Notes: generated by a model not told the origin, from the letters alone. Shown: positions 17,549 to 25,855, numbered from the stretch's first letter. The stretch: 64,000 bases of DNA from Oceanobacillus rekensis (GCF_002153375.1 NZ_MTBQ01000007.1:19055-83054), one strand, 5' to 3'. Translations and numbers: made by a program.

Positions 17549-18385
17549 CTATACAGTAAACGCACTGCTAGAATGAATTTCTTGTACAACAGGTATTTGA
17601 TGTGACCAAATAATCTCTACTTTATCACTCCGAATAAACCTGTGTATTAATTTTTCTGTTAGGTAGATCCTATTCTGATTTTTAGGAATGACGACTTCTG
17701 TTTCTTGAACTCTTTCATTTATTTTAATCGCTACTTTATACATTCCTTTGGCGGGGAGCATATAATACGGTGCTAATTTGAAACACTGCCCGTCCCAGTA
17801 CACTTCGGTTTCATAGTATCTTCCTAGAACATTTGATAACTGTTCCATTTCTCCATTAGAGATGAGCTCGCGTATCCATGTTGAGCTGATCTTTTTACCA
17901 TGGAAATCAATCTTTTTGACTTTTGTAACGTCAATTTGGTCGTGGGAATCTTTCTTAACTCGATCAATATTACCTGTAGCCCGATGTCCATAAGAAAAAT
18001 CAAAACCTGCTACTGCATGCACCACCTTCAAATTAAGTAGATAGTCTGATACAAATTGTTTTGGAAGAAGAGAAAGAAAATCCTTATCACATTCCACCAC
18101 ATAAAACGTATCAACACCCAAGGATTCTAAAATGGATGCTTTTTTTGAAGTTGGCATTAAATAATCAAACGTAGTATTGCCTTTTGATAGAATCGTTTTT
18201 GGGTGTGGAAAAAAGCTCATTACTGCCAGTGGAAGATTTCCCTTTTTTGCGACATCACCGGCAGTCTTAATCACTTTTTTATGTCCGTTATGAATCCCAT
18301 CAAAAAAACCCAGTGCCATAACATTTGGTGTTGAACGGTGTTTCCAGTACGTGAAATTACTGGAATTTAAATGTATTGTTTTCAT
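17549..18385 (-). CDS. Operon-borne FAD synthetase (RibF-like FMN adenylyltransferase, riboflavin kinase domain degenerate)
   Basis: A 278-residue RibF-like protein. The nucleotidyltransferase domain is clear: 'GFFDGIHNGHKKVI' (26-39, with the HxGH ATP site), 'FFPHPKTIL', 'VAGFDFSYGHRATG' and 'ISSTWIRELI'. The C-terminal domain aligns in outline with riboflavin kinase ('LGRYYETEV', 'LPAKGMYKV') but lacks the GRxxGFPTAN nucleotide/Mg motif. It therefore probably only adenylylates FMN to FAD. Standard bifunctional RibF is about 310 residues and housekeeping. Placement between the flavin reductase and hydratase genes suggests it boosts FAD for the two-component hydroxylase. Confidence 0.85.
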   Translation of the reverse strand: MKTIHLNSSNFTYWKHRSTPNVMALGFFDGIHNGHKKVIKTAGDVAKKGNLPLAVMSFFPHPKTILSKGNTTFDYLMPTSKKASILESLGVDTFYVVECDKDFLSLLPKQFVSDYLLNLKVVHAVAGFDFSYGHRATGNIDRVKKDSHDQIDVTKVKKIDFHGKKISSTWIRELISNGEMEQLSNVLGRYYETEVYWDGQCFKLAPYYMLPAKGMYKVAIKINERVQETEVVIPKNQNRIYLTEKLIHRFIRSDKVEIIWSHQIPVVQEIHSSSAFTV

Positions 18386-18408
18386 AAGGATTTTCTCACT
18401 CCTGACAA

Positions 18409-18885
18409 TTATTTTGCGATTACTGCTTTTTCCAATGTGCGGTATTTTCCTTTAGAGAAAATGAGTGGTTCTTCTTCTTCTAAATGAATATCAGTTACTT
18501 GCCCTATAAAAATGATATGGTCGCCTTCGACATATTCTGATTTAACGTTACAGGCAACTTGTGCAATGGCACCGGGAATTACCGGCTTTCCGTCCAAATA
18601 ATCAAACATGATTTCTTTTTCACTCTGCACCTGACCAGCGAAAATCCTCGATAAATCCTGTTGATTTTCAGAAAGGACGTTAACGGAGAACTGCCCACTC
18701 TCCTTAATTTTTGTTAACATATGTGCATCTTCTTTTAATGAGATAATAACAAGTTTTGGTTCCAGTGACTGCGACATGAAGGCATTCGCTGTCATTCCAT
18801 GTGCACCTGCATTTGTTTCCGTTGCGATCACAGTAACCCCTGTTGCAAAACTTCCCATTGCATTTCGAAATAAACGATCATCCAT
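18409..18885 (-). CDS. NADH:flavin oxidoreductase component (HpaC/PheA2-like flavin reductase)
   Basis: A 158-residue flavin reductase-like split-barrel protein. Family motifs are 'FATGVTVIATE', 'GMTANAFMSQSLEPKLVIISL', 'FSVNVLSENQQDLS' and the terminal 'GDHIIFIGQVTDI'. It reduces FAD or FMN with NADH and hands the reduced flavin to the oxygenase encoded at 9308-10471. It is the first gene of the - strand operon, with AAAGGTGG upstream of its ATG. Resemblance to PheA2 of thermophilic bacilli favours FAD. Confidence 0.9.
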   Translation of the reverse strand: MDDRLFRNAMGSFATGVTVIATETNAGAHGMTANAFMSQSLEPKLVIISLKEDAHMLTKIKESGQFSVNVLSENQQDLSRIFAGQVQSEKEIMFDYLDGKPVIPGAIAQVACNVKSEYVEGDHIIFIGQVTDIHLEEEEPLIFSKGKYRTLEKAVIAK

Positions 18886-19028
18886 TATAAACCCACCTTT
18901 AAATTTTTTATTATGTTTCTTTAAATGACAATTAGAATCCCAGCAACCACAAAAATAAACATCGATGCGTCTAATATGCTGACTTAGTTACTCCATAGTC
19001 GCGCCCTCATAACCAAATAGATTATGAC

Positions 19029-19055
19029 TATAAGAGAATATTGTATTCTCTTATA
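19029..19055. promoter_or_regulatory. Perfect 12-bp palindrome, candidate operator
   Basis: TATAAGAGAATA (19029-19040) and TATTCTCTTATA (19044-19055) are exact inverted repeats around TTG. It lies about 145 bases upstream of the flavin reductase start, a typical place for an activator site. Confidence 0.5.
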
Positions 19056-19509
19056 TAGAAGCAGTGAGTTTGATAACGCTTACAGTTATCGAAGTAGGTT
19101 CAATAGTGTTGTTTTTAATTATTGCAGCACCACCGAGTCATCTTCTAATAAAACATCTACAAACAGCAAAATATCCTCGGCCCCAGGCATTCTTACTACG
19201 GCATTGTCATTTTTATTACTATCTAAATCTTATCCAATATAGAATCTCTAAACAAGATAAGGAATTATTGAAAACTCAAATATTTTCAGTAAAAATAATT
19301 GTTTTATTCTATCGTATGGCTTTTTGGAAAGGCAATTACTTAGTTAATAAAATATTAAGAATGTATTTCCAAGAAATCTTGTTTTAATTTCCGTGGATAA
19401 GCAGAATGACATTTTAGTACTTTTAATGTTATTTTATTGTAATCTTAGACTATAACCATAATTTTTATTGTTGTATAATAATAATATATGGACTAATATA
19501 AGGTAATTA

Positions 19510-19523
19510 GGTAAACGCTTTCA
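19510..19523 (+). promoter_or_regulatory. CcpA cre-like site before the regulator gene
   Basis: GGTAAACGCTTTCA matches the cre consensus TGWAARCGYTWNCW at 13 of 14 positions. It lies between the promoter-like TATAAT and the ribosome binding site of the regulator gene, where bound CcpA would block transcription. Confidence 0.6.
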
Positions 19524-19543
19524 TCGGAAGGAGAGATTGTATT

Positions 19544-21370
19544 ATGAATGAAATTACTCATTTAGACAACTTTGATCACTCCGACATAGTGATTACATCT
19601 GAATCATTCGGTATCTTACGAAAAGCTTTATTTGAACATATGGGAAAAGAAAAAGCCAAAGCATTCTTAATGCGTTTCGGAAAAGTATTAGGAGAGAATA
19701 AAGCAAAGGAAGTAATTGATTCTACGAAGCCTATTAACGACATCTTAGGTATCGTAGAATCAATTACTAATAATCATGTGAGCTTAGGTCATGTTTCTAA
19801 TGTTGAATACGACATTCCAAGATCAAATATAGAAGATAATCAAATAATATTTAATGAAAAAGCAGCCAAGTCGAAAGATCCCGGCAAGTGGAAAGATTCT
19901 TTTGAAGTAAAATTGCATTTAAAGCATTTTGGAATCGCAGATGAATGTACTTGTTATACTTTAAGTGGTTATGCTAGTGGGAGTTTATCTGTAATATTTA
20001 ACCAAGAAATATTTGTTAAAGAATTAACTTGTCGTTCTAAAGGTGACGCAGATTGTACATTCGAAGTGAATACAAAGGAATACTGGGAACGAAATTCACA
20101 AGATTATTTACCCATTTATGATGATCAATCTATTTTAAACGAGTTAGAGATTACATATGATACACTACTTTCCCAGAAGAAACTTCTCGAAAGAATTACG
20201 GACTTTCATGTGCAATTAACGGAATCTGTTATCGAGCAAAACAGTATCGATGAAGTCGTGAAAGCAGCCTATCAAATTTTAAAAGTTCCTATTGTAATTG
20301 AAGAATTGAACGGGAATATTATTAGTAAGTATGGTATTGACAAAGTTGAATATAATGAATTAATTAGCAATAAAAAAATAATAAAAGAAAGAAAACATAG
20401 AACTAATGTAGAACAAATTAATAACTCTTACCTGATGAGTACACCGATTTATTTAGATGATAAAGCTCTTTTTACTTGTTATTTTGTTTATGAAGATATG
20501 TTGTTGTACGATAAAAATGATTATTTATTTTTAGAAAGATTGTCTACTGTATCTACATTATGTTTTATTAATGAAAAAATTAGTTTTGAGACAACAGAAC
20601 GATTAAAAATTAATATACTCGATCGTTTAATACAGAAGCAATATATTTCTATAGATGAAATCTCTTCACAATTAAAATATATTACAAATGAAATAACAGA
20701 TCCTTATATAACTTTAATGTTTGAATGTAGCCCAAAAGAATCTACTAATGCCCCTATTGACTTGTATGAAAAAGTAATACAAATCTCTAACACATTAAAA
20801 ATATACTCATTAGATGGATTATTAAGTAATTATAAAGATAAAATTGTAATTTTAATTTTTTCTGTTAATAAAACATCTTTTCAAAAAAGAATAAATCAAG
20901 TATTATCCCATTCACAGAAAATAGATAACGAATACAATTATAAAGTAGGAATTAGTAGTGTATTTGATGATTTAACTCATTTTCATAGTTCATTAGAACA
21001 AGCAGAACAAGCTGTAAATTTACCTCGCTCTCAAAATGTTATTCAATTTGATGAATTAGGATTACTAGGAACTTTCCTCCAAGGAATTAATGTTAATGAT
21101 TTAAAGAATACTGCAAACAAAGAGCTAGGACGGTTATTGGATTCAGAGGACCGAAATAAAGAATTACTTTATACCTTATACATTTATCTTATAAATGGAG
21201 GCAAGTTAGAAAAAACAATGAAGGATCTTTCGCTATCTATAGGAGGTATCCAATATCGTATACGTAAAATTGAGGAAATAATCGAAAAAGATTTAAAAGA
21301 CTTCACAAACGCTTCTTATTTATTATTAATAATAGAATCACTTATTTCCATTGGTGAAATTAAAATTTAA
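19544..21370 (+). CDS. Aromatic-responsive regulator: XylR-N/V4R sensor fused to a PucR-type helix-turn-helix
   Basis: 608 residues. Residues about 15-115 match the activator-of-aromatic-catabolism domain of XylR/DmpR ('GILRKALFEHMGKEKAKAFL'). Residues about 125-185 form the V4R domain, with its cysteines in 'DECTCYTLSGYASG' and 'KELTCRSKGDADCTFEV'. A middle region (about 200-430) has GAF/CdaR-like character. The C-terminus (about 550-600), with 'KTMKDLSLSIGGIQYRIRKI', is the PucR-type DNA-binding domain. Instead of the sigma-54 AAA+ module of XylR, this protein ends in an ordinary DNA-binding domain. It probably senses the pathway's aromatic and activates the neighbouring operons. AAGGAGAG precedes ATG. 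Confidence 0.85.
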   Translation: MNEITHLDNFDHSDIVITSESFGILRKALFEHMGKEKAKAFLMRFGKVLGENKAKEVIDSTKPINDILGIVESITNNHVSLGHVSNVEYDIPRSNIEDNQIIFNEKAAKSKDPGKWKDSFEVKLHLKHFGIADECTCYTLSGYASGSLSVIFNQEIFVKELTCRSKGDADCTFEVNTKEYWERNSQDYLPIYDDQSILNELEITYDTLLSQKKLLERITDFHVQLTESVIEQNSIDEVVKAAYQILKVPIVIEELNGNIISKYGIDKVEYNELISNKKIIKERKHRTNVEQINNSYLMSTPIYLDDKALFTCYFVYEDMLLYDKNDYLFLERLSTVSTLCFINEKISFETTERLKINILDRLIQKQYISIDEISSQLKYITNEITDPYITLMFECSPKESTNAPIDLYEKVIQISNTLKIYSLDGLLSNYKDKIVILIFSVNKTSFQKRINQVLSHSQKIDNEYNYKVGISSVFDDLTHFHSSLEQAEQAVNLPRSQNVIQFDELGLLGTFLQGINVNDLKNTANKELGRLLDSEDRNKELLYTLYIYLINGGKLEKTMKDLSLSIGGIQYRIRKIEEIIEKDLKDFTNASYLLLIIESLISIGEIKI

Positions 21371-21572
21371 TTATTGGATAATTAATTATTCATTGATGTT
21401 TATTGTAAACAAGTCAGTTGTATATCTTGAATATTAAAATCTCTAGTTGACTTTGTAGAATACAAAGAGTTGTTGCTATGAGGGAACATACAAGAAGTGC
21501 GGCACAGCGTTAAGGAGGTAAGCAAATGGTTCAGGAATGCAGAAAGGTCCTCACTGTACTCCCTGCTCCTAT

Positions 21573-21855
21573 TTAATTTTTTATATGAGCTGCTGTAGTC
21601 GATACTTCTGTTACACTCTCATTTCTCTGAACTAACTTTTTAAGCATTGACATTATTTTCTCATCCATATCAACTGTTCTTGCTTTATTCGTTTTGTATC
21701 TAATTTGTAGGCTTTATATTACTTGTTTCATTGTATAATGTTTTACTAATTATTATCGTATTATTCTTAAAAGTCTAAATCAGACTTCTTTAACGCAGTT
21801 AATTCTCCTGGTCGCATGCCGGAAAAAAGCAATTGTATAAAACCTCTCCATATCA
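21573..21855 (-). pseudogene. Tyrosine recombinase (integrase) remnant
   Basis: The reverse strand contains 'LLFSGMRPGELTALKKSD', the catalytic-Arg box of phage-type integrases, then in shifted frames 'TKRIKQ' and 'RTVDMDEKIMSMLKKLV', which resemble the region following that box. It ends at a stop at 21573. The N-terminal part and the C-terminal His/Tyr motifs are absent, and frames are broken. Confidence 0.6.
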
Positions 21856-21875
21856 AGTTCTAGCCCTATCTTTAT

Positions 21876-22512
21876 AATACCGCATCTAAAAATGTAAATA
21901 ATGGAGTTGTGAAAATTCCTGATTCAGTTGACTTCATCAAAGCTGCAGCTGCTACAGATGCCGGTAAAGTTGCACACCATGCTGTTGTTGGAATAGGAAA
22001 AGTCAAACCGGGTGAAAAATTTGGAATTATTGGTATTGTAGGTCTTGGACAAATCGGTGCTCGTATTGCCGTTTTAAAAGGGGCAGAAGTGTATGCAGCA
22101 GAAGTAAAAGAAGACGTCTGGCCATTAGCTGAATCTATTGGTATTAAAAAAGTTGTTTCCGATATCACAGAACTGGCTGATGTAGGCTTAGACTTAATCA
22201 TAGACTTTTCTGGTATGGTACGACGACAGCAAGTGCTATCGAAGCTGTCACTAATTACGGTCGTGTCGTACAAGTTGGCATGGGACGTTTGAAAGCTGAA
22301 ATTAATACTAATCAATTAATAAATAAACATGTTCGACTTTTAGGCTCAGTGGGTGGAGGCAATGATGATTTAGCCGGTGTTTATGAACTAATGGCTACAG
22401 GAGAACTCGACCCTGTTTTATCGACTATTACAATTGAAGAAATTGGCAATGGTTTTTTGAACGCTTGAAACGTGGAGAAGTAAAAGGGCGCCTTTTAGTA
22501 GATTTACAATAG
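21876..22512 (+). pseudogene. Zinc-type alcohol dehydrogenase (MDR family), N-terminally truncated and frameshifted
   Basis: Reads 'GVVKIPDSVDFIKAAAATDAG', then 'GVGKVKPGEKFGIIGIVGLGQIGARIAV', the nucleotide-binding region of medium-chain alcohol dehydrogenases. The frame breaks at about 22220 (resuming with ASAIEAVTNYGRVVQVGMGR) and again near 22455, ending 'ERLKRGEVKGRLLVDLQ'. The N-terminal catalytic zinc region is missing. At 21526 a 16-codon frame with a strong AAGGAGG site may be a displaced trace of an upstream gene. Confidence 0.85.
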
Positions 22513-22531
22513 CTTTGTGAATTAAGATGTA

Positions 22532-22699
22532 TCAAGTAATACAAGAAGACTATATGCACAATTTGCAAAGGATATTAGTGAAGGTACCAACTTTACGCCT
22601 GATTTTGCCCATGCTCTAGCTCACCATCAGCTTCTTGATGCAATTGAAACATCTTCACGAACAGGAATGGCACAGAAATTGATTAAAGCTTATAACTAA
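22532..22699 (+). pseudogene. Oxidoreductase C-terminal remnant (Gfo/Idh/MocA-like)
   Basis: A 55-codon frame without a start, containing 'RRLYAQFAKDISEGTNFTPDFAHA' in part and ending 'LLDAIETSSRTGMAQKLIKAYN'. The pattern of a Phe/Ala-rich helix followed by 'HH.LLDAIE.S..TG' resembles the C-terminus of Gfo/Idh/MocA-type dehydrogenases. The rest of the gene is lost. Confidence 0.5.
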
Positions 22700-23207
22700 T
22701 TGAAAAAGTAGACATTGCTAATTTATATAAATAAAAAAGATAAAGAGTGAGATTAGATAGACTATCCATTTGGACATAGCTCTCTGTGGATAGTTTTTTA
22801 ATTTTCAAGTGATTTCTCCTTAACACTCCTATTAAAGAGCGGTTACATAAAATTTATTGCAGAATCGTGAGCTTTTCTTTTATAAGAAGGGGTCTTTTTC
22901 TAATCATTCAGCTTCTGGAGCAACACATTCAAATTGGAGTTATATTAAGGTTAGAAGAGATTGTGAAAAATACTACTTAATCTATTTGGTGCAAAAGTTG
23001 AGCTATTTTTATATTACTAATGTACTTAAGGGGAAGATTTGTTGAAATAGTTTTATCAAAACCCTATTGCACAACTGGGCCATTTTCTAAAAGAATCAGA
23101 GTTTTTAATTTCATCTCATATTTTTAAAATCACCCTAAATTTTCGTGATTGATCTTAGGATTATTTTATGGGAGAGAAAACTTGCTATAGTTTAAAGCTA
23201 TATCAAG
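22700..23207. other. Gene-free interval before metY
   Basis: Apart from the terminator at 22761-22799 I see nothing convincing here. Short frames lack ribosome binding sites and family resemblance. No S-box or T-box leader is visible before metY. Confidence 0.5.
22761..22799 (+). terminator. Intrinsic terminator
   Basis: ACTATCCA (22761-22768) pairs with TGGATAGT (22787-22794), followed by a run of T residues. It marks the end of the decayed transcription unit upstream. Confidence 0.65.
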
Positions 23208-23236
23208 TGATACGTTTTAAGTATTACGCTATAATG
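23208..23236 (+). promoter_or_regulatory. Sigma-A-type promoter candidate for metY
   Basis: GTGATA (23208-23213) and TATAAT (23231-23236) with a 17-base spacer lie about 100 bases upstream of the metY start. The -10 is perfect; the -35 matches at four of six positions. Confidence 0.45.
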
Positions 23237-23336
23237 ATTTTCTAATGTTATACTAATCAACATTGAATTATTAAATAAACTATTATACGTCGAATAGGAT
23301 ATCTAATTCACTTTTCTAACTAGGAGGAATTATTCA

Positions 23337-24620
23337 ATGACAAATTTTAAACCAGAAACTCTATTATTACATGGTGGACAACAGCCTGATCCTGCAACAG
23401 GAGCAATCGCTGTACCGATTTACCGTACAACGTCTTATGAGTTCCAAGATACTGCTCATGCACAACGTCTTTTTGGATTACAGGAACCAGGTAATATTTA
23501 TTCACGTATTATGAATCCAACAGTGGACGTATTTGAAAAACGTGTAGCATTATTAGAAAAAGGAACTGCTGCAGTAGCACTTTCATCAGGGATGGCTGCA
23601 ATCGCATTTTCTATTTTAAACATTACTAGAACAGGTGATGAAATCGTTGCGGCTGGCTCACTTTACGGCGGTACATATAATTTATTTACGAATACACTAC
23701 CTAATTATGGTATTAAAACAACATTCGTGGATGAAACAAATCCAGAAAACTTCCGTTCAGCAATTACGGAAAAAACAAAAGCAATTTTTGCAGAAACAGT
23801 TGGTAACCCAAGTTTAAATATTTTAGATATTGAAGCAGTAGCAGATATTGCACATGAGTATGGCTTACCGTTAATTATCGATAATACTTTTCCATCACCA
23901 TATGGTTCAAACCCAATTGACTTTGGAGCAGATGTAGTCGTACATTCAGCAACAAAATGGATTGGCGGACATGGTACAACAATTGGTGGGGTAGTTGTTG
24001 ATGCGGGTGAATTTGACTGGACACAAGGCCGTTTCCCCGGCTTTACAGAACCAGATGAATCCTACCATGGTTTACGTTATGGAATTGACACAGCTGCTGT
24101 TGCATTTGCCACAAAACTGCGTGTTCAATTACTACGTGATTTCGGTCCAACATTAAGTGCGGATGCAGCATTTAATTTCCTGCAAGGTTTAGAAACGCTT
24201 CATTTGCGTGTTGCCAAACAAAACGATAATGCACTGAAAGTGGCTGAATACTTACAAAACCACCCATCGGTTGAGTATGTAAACTACAATGCTTTTGAAA
24301 ATTTCCCAACACATAAACTTGCCAACAAATACTTAAAAAATGGCTACGGCTCTATCTTGACATTTGGCATTAAGGGTGGTCGTGAAGCAGGTAGTCGCTT
24401 AATTGACAGCGTAGAGTTATTCTCACATGTAGCAAACGTAGGGGATGCAAGATCGTTAATTATCCATCCGGCTTCTACAACCCATCAGCAATTATCTGCT
24501 GAAGAATTAAAAGTTGCAGGCGTATTTGAAGATCTTGTTCGCTTATCTATTGGCCACGAAGCAGTAGAAGATATTATTGCTGATTTGGATCAAGCAATTA
24601 CAAAAGCACAACAGGTTTAA
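23337..24620 (+). CDS. metY: O-acetylhomoserine aminocarboxypropyltransferase (sulfhydrylase)
   Basis: A 427-residue Cys/Met-metabolism PLP enzyme. It opens with 'ETLLLHGGQQPDPATGAIAVPIYRTTSY', and contains 'YSRIMNPTVDVFEKR', the PLP pocket 'SSGMAAIAFSI' and the Schiff-base Lys in 'VHSATKWIGGHGTTIGG'. The inserted loop around 'FPGFTEPDESYHGL' and the 427-residue length separate MetY from shorter cystathionine gamma-synthases. It makes homocysteine from O-acetylhomoserine and sulfide. The AGGAGG site is 8 bases before ATG. It stands alone. Confidence 0.92.
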   Translation: MTNFKPETLLLHGGQQPDPATGAIAVPIYRTTSYEFQDTAHAQRLFGLQEPGNIYSRIMNPTVDVFEKRVALLEKGTAAVALSSGMAAIAFSILNITRTGDEIVAAGSLYGGTYNLFTNTLPNYGIKTTFVDETNPENFRSAITEKTKAIFAETVGNPSLNILDIEAVADIAHEYGLPLIIDNTFPSPYGSNPIDFGADVVVHSATKWIGGHGTTIGGVVVDAGEFDWTQGRFPGFTEPDESYHGLRYGIDTAAVAFATKLRVQLLRDFGPTLSADAAFNFLQGLETLHLRVAKQNDNALKVAEYLQNHPSVEYVNYNAFENFPTHKLANKYLKNGYGSILTFGIKGGREAGSRLIDSVELFSHVANVGDARSLIIHPASTTHQQLSAEELKVAGVFEDLVRLSIGHEAVEDIIADLDQAITKAQQV

Positions 24621-24808
24621 TACTATAGGTAGCAGGCTTTATTAATATTTTTTTAATATAACAAGCTCTAGCTTAGTATAATTTTAATATTTGGTTCTTT
24701 GGTGAACTGAAAATAGAGCCTACCCTTAGCAGGTATATATGTTTACAACAGTTAAAAGCGAAAAATAAAGAGAGTTTCATCAAGTAAGATATATATCAGG
24801 AGGAATTA

Positions 24809-25474
24809 ATGATGAGTAATGATGGATTATATAAAAAGTCTTATTTCAATCGCCTTGGAGAATTAAGCGACCTAGCACCAGAAGTATTCAAAGCTTTTGC
24901 ACAATTTGACAAACTTGCGTTATCAGAAGGGAAATTAACAATAAAGTTAAAAGAATTAATCGCCATTGCCGTAGCTCATACAACAGGATGTCCATACTGC
25001 ATCGAGGTTCATGTAAAAAACGGAAAATCACAAGATATTTCTAAGGAAGAAATGTCAGAAGCAATTTTAGTTGCCACTGCATTAAAAGCTGGCTCAGCAC
25101 TAGCTCATGGTGTAAATGCTTTAAACGCTTATGATGGAAATGGGGACGAAGATTTATACAAAGCCTCTTACTTTAGCAGATTAAAAGAATTCTCAAAACT
25201 TAATGGAGATATTTTCAGCTCATTTGTTGATTTTGATCAAAAATCAATGAAAGAGGGAGCATTAAGCGTTAAAGAAAAGGAATTAATCGCTATTGCGGTT
25301 GCTCACACAACAGGATGCCCATATTGTATTGACGTTCATACAAAAGGGGCAAAGCATGCAAATGCAACTAAAGAAGAAGTTGCAGAATCTATTATGGTCG
25401 CAACAGCTTTAAAAGCAGGTTCAGCATTGGCTCACAGTGTTAATGCTTTAAATGCATTTGATTCAGAAAGTTAA
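24809..25474 (+). CDS. Tandem carboxymuconolactone decarboxylase-like (AhpD-type) protein
   Basis: 221 residues made of two near-identical halves. Each carries the AhpD/CMD core 'KELIAIAVAHTTGCPYCI.VH' with a CxxC pair and His: Cys61/Cys64/His68 in the first half and Cys170/Cys173/His177 in the second. Each half is followed by 'ATALKAGSALAH'. Single-domain relatives are about 110 residues and act as trimeric alkylhydroperoxidases or disulfide reductases. The fusion keeps both redox centres, so a peroxide- or thiol-handling role is likely. Two ATG codons in tandem (24809, 24812) follow AGGAGG; either may be used. Confidence 0.85.
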   Translation: MMSNDGLYKKSYFNRLGELSDLAPEVFKAFAQFDKLALSEGKLTIKLKELIAIAVAHTTGCPYCIEVHVKNGKSQDISKEEMSEAILVATALKAGSALAHGVNALNAYDGNGDEDLYKASYFSRLKEFSKLNGDIFSSFVDFDQKSMKEGALSVKEKELIAIAVAHTTGCPYCIDVHTKGAKHANATKEEVAESIMVATALKAGSALAHSVNALNAFDSES

Positions 25475-25727
25475 TAAGCGTTTTTATCATGTACATTCGT
25501 TTTTAGAATGATATAGAGGATTAGATCTATATAAATAAAGCAGATTTTAATCAGGAAATAATTAATACCAGGAAAATTACCTAAGGTCTACTTAGAAAGA
25601 TAGTGATCAAAAATTAAAAAGTTAGGCGCTTATAACATGCCACAGCCGGGTGTCTATGGCTTAATTCTAAGTTTTATTATCATGATTCATTGCTGGATAT
25701 ATGAAAAGCCCATGTATATTTGTAGAA

Positions 25728-25824
25728 AAACTTTGGGAAGACACAGGCCCTATGACGGCCCGGCGACCGCTCCTCTTGGGGGGGGGAATGGTTCTACCTC
25801 AGCAGGCAGAAATGTCTGAAGTAA
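25728..25824 (+). ncRNA. SAM-I (S-box)-like leader RNA, divergent, before the thiolase operon
   Basis: The order of short conserved blocks follows the S-box core: GGCCCTATGA, GCCCGGCGACC, a G-rich arm, GGTTCTA, then GCAG and CTGA, with a small hairpin CAG/CTG near the end. The usual AGGGA element and a long P1 stem are poor, and a run of nine G lies in the P3 region. A terminator follows directly and the operon starts 36 bases later, as in an attenuator. The assignment is tentative; a different structured RNA is possible. Confidence 0.42.
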
Positions 25825-25825
25825 A

Positions 25826-25855
25826 CCCTCTTTCTTTGGAAAGAGGGTTTTTTTT
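25826..25855 (+). terminator. Strong intrinsic terminator / attenuator
   Basis: CCCTCTTTC (25826-25834) and GAAAGAGGG (25839-25847) form a perfect 9-bp stem followed by eight T residues. Only 36 bases separate it from the thiolase start codon, too few for a clear separate promoter, so the operon probably depends on read-through. It may also end the transcript of the AhpD-like gene. Confidence 0.85.

Larger units (their letters stand above)
18886..19543. other. Divergent regulatory region between the reductase operon and its regulator
   Basis: 658 bases with no supportable gene. It holds a perfect palindrome (19029-19055), an AT-rich promoter-like stretch with TATAAT at 19474-19479, and a cre-like site. 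A + strand frame at about 19064-19250 has hydrophobic character but no start site and no recognisable family. Confidence 0.5.

Noticed and set aside
19064-19387. Hydrophobic frame in the divergent control region, faintly like a cation antiporter G subunit tail
   Set aside because: Similarity is only a short Leu/Ile/Pro-rich stretch; there is no start signal and the second half is random-looking.
22857-23045. 62-codon frame before metY
   Set aside because: No ribosome binding site or family motif, and it overlaps nothing conserved.
23047-23336. S-box or T-box leader expected before metY
   Set aside because: No conserved S-box or T-box blocks or terminator are visible in this interval.
25637-25819. 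60-codon frame across the leader of the thiolase operon
   Set aside because: It crosses a structured G-rich region and ends in a Gly-rich string produced by the run of nine G; an RNA leader is the better explanation.
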